The notes below the pieces were generated by a model. It worked only from the letters and a program-made list of their open reading frames with translations, had not been told where the DNA came from and searched no databases. Positions 62,173 through 64,000 of a stretch of DNA of 64,000 bases are shown here, one piece after another (positions within the stretch are counted from its first letter, which is position 1; the number at the start of each line of letters is the position of its first letter). Origin of the DNA: Acidimicrobiaceae bacterium (GTDB lineage: Bacteria; Actinomycetota; Acidimicrobiia; Acidimicrobiales; RAAP-2); NCBI GenBank assembly GCA_003167415.1, contig PMTF01000015.1, positions 56,006 to 120,005 on the forward strand, given 5' to 3'. Made by a program: the position numbers and the translations under genes.

Positions 62173-63801
62173 GTGAGCGACGAAACCAACACTCAACCCG
62201 CATCATCGTCTAGCCCTCGGATAGGCGACACTCGACCGGCACCACAGATTGGCGATACCCGACCAGGGTCCGCCGCCACGTCACCAAACGGTCAAACCCC
62301 GGCCCGTCAGGGTCAGGGCCAAGGTCAAGGGGGACAAGGTCAAGGTCAAGGCGGCGGCAATCGACGCCGCCGCGGCGGTCGTGGTCGAGGCGGCCAAGGC
62401 GGCCCGCCTCGCAACCCGAATCATTCCTTCGACTCTCCGGTCGAGGCCTCAGCCCCGGAAGCAGCCGGTGACGAAAGCGCGGCCGGTCGGGGCAAGAACA
62501 AGCGACGTCGCGGTGGGGAACGTCGTACGCGCGCCCAGGGTCGCTACCTCATGTGCGTCCATACCTCGAAAGAGGCCACGCACATCGCGACCCTCGAAGG
62601 TCGCACCATGGTCGAGTACACCGTCGCCAAGGCGGCCGATGAGACCAACCAGATCGACGGCAACATCTACGTCGGACGGATCCAGAACGTCTTACCGGGC
62701 ATGGAATTGGCTTTCGTCGACATCGGCATTCCGAAGAACGCGGTGCTCTATCGCGGCGACATCTCCTTTGATATGGACGACGTCGAAGGCACGTCTTCGA
62801 ACGACAAGCGCATCGAACAGATGATCAAGTCCGGACAGACGATCATCTGTCAGGTCACCAAGAACGCCATCGGCGCCAAGGGCGCGCGCCTCACCCAGGA
62901 GGTCTCGCTACCGGGTCGCTTCGCGGTGCTGGTGCCCAACTCGAGCACCATCGGCATCTCGAAGCGACTGCCCGACGGCGAGCGTCGTCGACTTCGCAAG
63001 ATCATCGACGAAGTGAAGCCCGAGCGCCACGGCATCATCATCCGCACCGCGGCCGAGGGCGTCACCGCCGACGACCTCGCTCGTGACGTGAGTTCGCTGG
63101 TGGAGAAGTGGGCCGCCATCGAGGCCGAGGTCGCGAAATCGAATCAACCGCGCCTCGTCTATCGCGACCTCGACCTCGCTGTTCGCGTACTGCGCGAAGA
63201 GCTCAACGATGACTACCGCGGTGTACTCATTGACGATCAGCTGCTCTACGAGAAGGTTCGCGAGTACGTCCTCGCGGTCAACCCGGAGTTGGCCGACCGC
63301 ATCGAGTACTACGACCGCGCCACCGAAGAACTTCCTCTCTTCGAGCGCTACTTCGTCCACGAACAGCTCCACCGGGCCCTCGATCGCAAGGTCTTCCTGC
63401 CTTCCGGGGGATCGCTGATCATTGAGCGCACCGAGGCCCTCACCGTGGTCGACGTCAACACCGGAAAGAACGTCGGTACTACCAATCTCGAAGAGACCGT
63501 CTTTCGCAACAACCTCGAAGCGGCCGAAGAAGTGGCCCGTCAACTGCGGCTGCGCGACATTGGGGGCATCATCGTGATCGACTTCATCGACATGGAGTCC
63601 AAGGTCAATCGCGAGGCCGTCGCCTCGGCGTTGCGCCAGGCCCTCTCTCGCGATAAGACCCGCACCCAGGTCTTCGACATCTCCGAACTCGGCCTGGTGG
63701 AAATGACGCGAAAGCGCGTCAACGAGGGACTCTTGGAGTCCGTGTCGAAAATCTGTACGGTCTGTGACGGGCGCGGTTTCGTCGTCGAGACCGGTCTGTA
63801 G
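62173..63801 (+). CDS. rne: ribonuclease E/G
   Basis: 542 aa. The N-terminal ~125 residues are disordered and basic, with repeated IGDTRP, GQGQGQGG and [11 protein letters not shown] elements. The S1 domain (GNIYVGRIQNVLPGMELAFVDIG) and the RNase E/G catalytic core follow; VDVNTGKN and the IIVIDFIDMES motifs carry the metal-binding Asp residues, and the Zn-link Cys pair is in CTVCDGRG. It degrades and processes RNA. GTG at 62173 follows AAGGAG. Located just before rplU, a common order. Confidence 0.93.
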   Translation: MSDETNTQPASSSSPRIGDTRPAPQIGDTRPGSAATSPNGQTPARQGQGQGQGGQGQGQGGGNRRRRGGRGRGGQGGPPRNPNHSFDSPVEASAPEAAGDESAAGRGKNKRRRGGERRTRAQGRYLMCVHTSKEATHIATLEGRTMVEYTVAKAADETNQIDGNIYVGRIQNVLPGMELAFVDIGIPKNAVLYRGDISFDMDDVEGTSSNDKRIEQMIKSGQTIICQVTKNAIGAKGARLTQEVSLPGRFAVLVPNSSTIGISKRLPDGERRRLRKIIDEVKPERHGIIIRTAAEGVTADDLARDVSSLVEKWAAIEAEVAKSNQPRLVYRDLDLAVRVLREELNDDYRGVLIDDQLLYEKVREYVLAVNPELADRIEYYDRATEELPLFERYFVHEQLHRALDRKVFLPSGGSLIIERTEALTVVDVNTGKNVGTTNLEETVFRNNLEAAEEVARQLRLRDIGGIIVIDFIDMESKVNREAVASALRQALSRDKTRTQVFDISELGLVEMTRKRVNEGLLESVSKICTVCDGRGFVVETGL

Positions 63802-63826
63802 AGATCGAGCGGATCACTTCATCGGC

Positions 63827-63832
63827 TACTAT
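63827..63832 (+). promoter_or_regulatory. -10-like element of rplU
   Basis: TACTAT ends 9 nt before the rplU ATG; there is no Shine-Dalgarno sequence in the gap, again a leaderless-type arrangement. Confidence 0.5.
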
Positions 63833-63841
63833 TGAATCCCT

Positions 63842-64000
63842 ATGTACGCCGTTATCCGTGTAGGCACATCTCAAGAGCGCGTCACCGAGGGCCAAGTCGT
63901 CCGCGTTGATCTGCGCCCGGAAGAGAATGGTGCCGAAATCCAGTTCGAGCCCGTCTTGTTGGTCGACGGCGACTCCGTCGTGGCCGGACCGGCCCTGAAG
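63842..64000 (+). CDS. rplU: ribosomal protein bL21, 5' part (window edge)
   Basis: The first 53 codons are in the window: MYAVIRVGTSQERVTEGQVV and IQFEPVLLVDGD match bL21. rpmA should follow outside the window. Confidence 0.95.
   Translation, partial: MYAVIRVGTSQERVTEGQVVRVDLRPEENGAEIQFEPVLLVDGDSVVAGPALK

Overview
This looks like a high-GC actinobacterial chromosome. The right third carries a conserved housekeeping block (tig, clpP, clpX, folC, ndk, mreB, mreC, mreD, mrdA, rne, rplU). GTG starts and start/stop overlaps are frequent, a mycothiol-dependent maleylpyruvate-isomerase-type protein is present, and the conjugation genes are of actinomycete type. My best guess is an Acidimicrobiia-like lineage. 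That is inferred from gene content and style, not from a marker phylogeny.

From 1 to about 43.17 kb the window is a mosaic of mobile and decayed accessory DNA. An 8-bp tandem repeat precedes a UvrD-type helicase (0.2-2.1 kb). A broken serine-hydrolase gene, several small unknown genes and a methyltransferase/candidate endonuclease pair (5.7-8.2 kb) follow. A tightly packed conjugation operon (8.7-21.0 kb) encodes an NlpC/P60 wall hydrolase, small membrane proteins, a VirB6/TrbL-like channel, an SCO6880-type protein, a ParA-like ATPase, a VirB4-like ATPase, a TraG/VirD4 coupling protein, a DUF4913 protein, an ArdC-like protein with a zincin motif and an excisionase-like protein. I see no relaxase. 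Next come an ECF sigma factor, a membrane-anchored beta-propeller probable regulator, and a polytopic membrane protein.

At 25.4 and 27.9 kb two 167-bp direct repeats each end in the 3' half of tRNA-Val(CAC). I read them as successive attachment sites. They bracket a 2.4-kb islet with a HicA/HicB toxin-antitoxin pair. From 28 to 39 kb lie a GntR/ABC transporter operon, a pentapeptide-repeat gene fused by deletion to a truncated proline iminopeptidase, a broken peptide deformylase, two GNAT acetyltransferases, a SAM methyltransferase, a DUF433/DUF5615 toxin-antitoxin pair, and a second GntR regulator divergent from a DUF4232-like protein. Another tRNA 3' fragment with an integrase relic (39.2-39.5 kb), a divergent HigB-like/XRE pair and a decayed second conjugative element (40.8-41.9 kb) lead to an intact tyrosine integrase. 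That integrase lies against the 3' end of tRNA-Lys(CTT) at 43.17 kb, the right boundary of the mobile DNA.

From 43.2 kb onward the sequence is chromosomal: aldehyde dehydrogenase, tRNA-His, tRNA-Arg, a very large secreted subtilase-like protein, a Tat-exported FAD oxidoreductase, tRNA-Pro, and then the proteostasis block (tig-clpP-clpX), folC, ndk, the cell-shape operon (mreBCD-mrdA, without rodA), rne and the start of rplU. Several genes here have a -10-like hexamer 9-10 nt before the start codon, which suggests leaderless transcripts.
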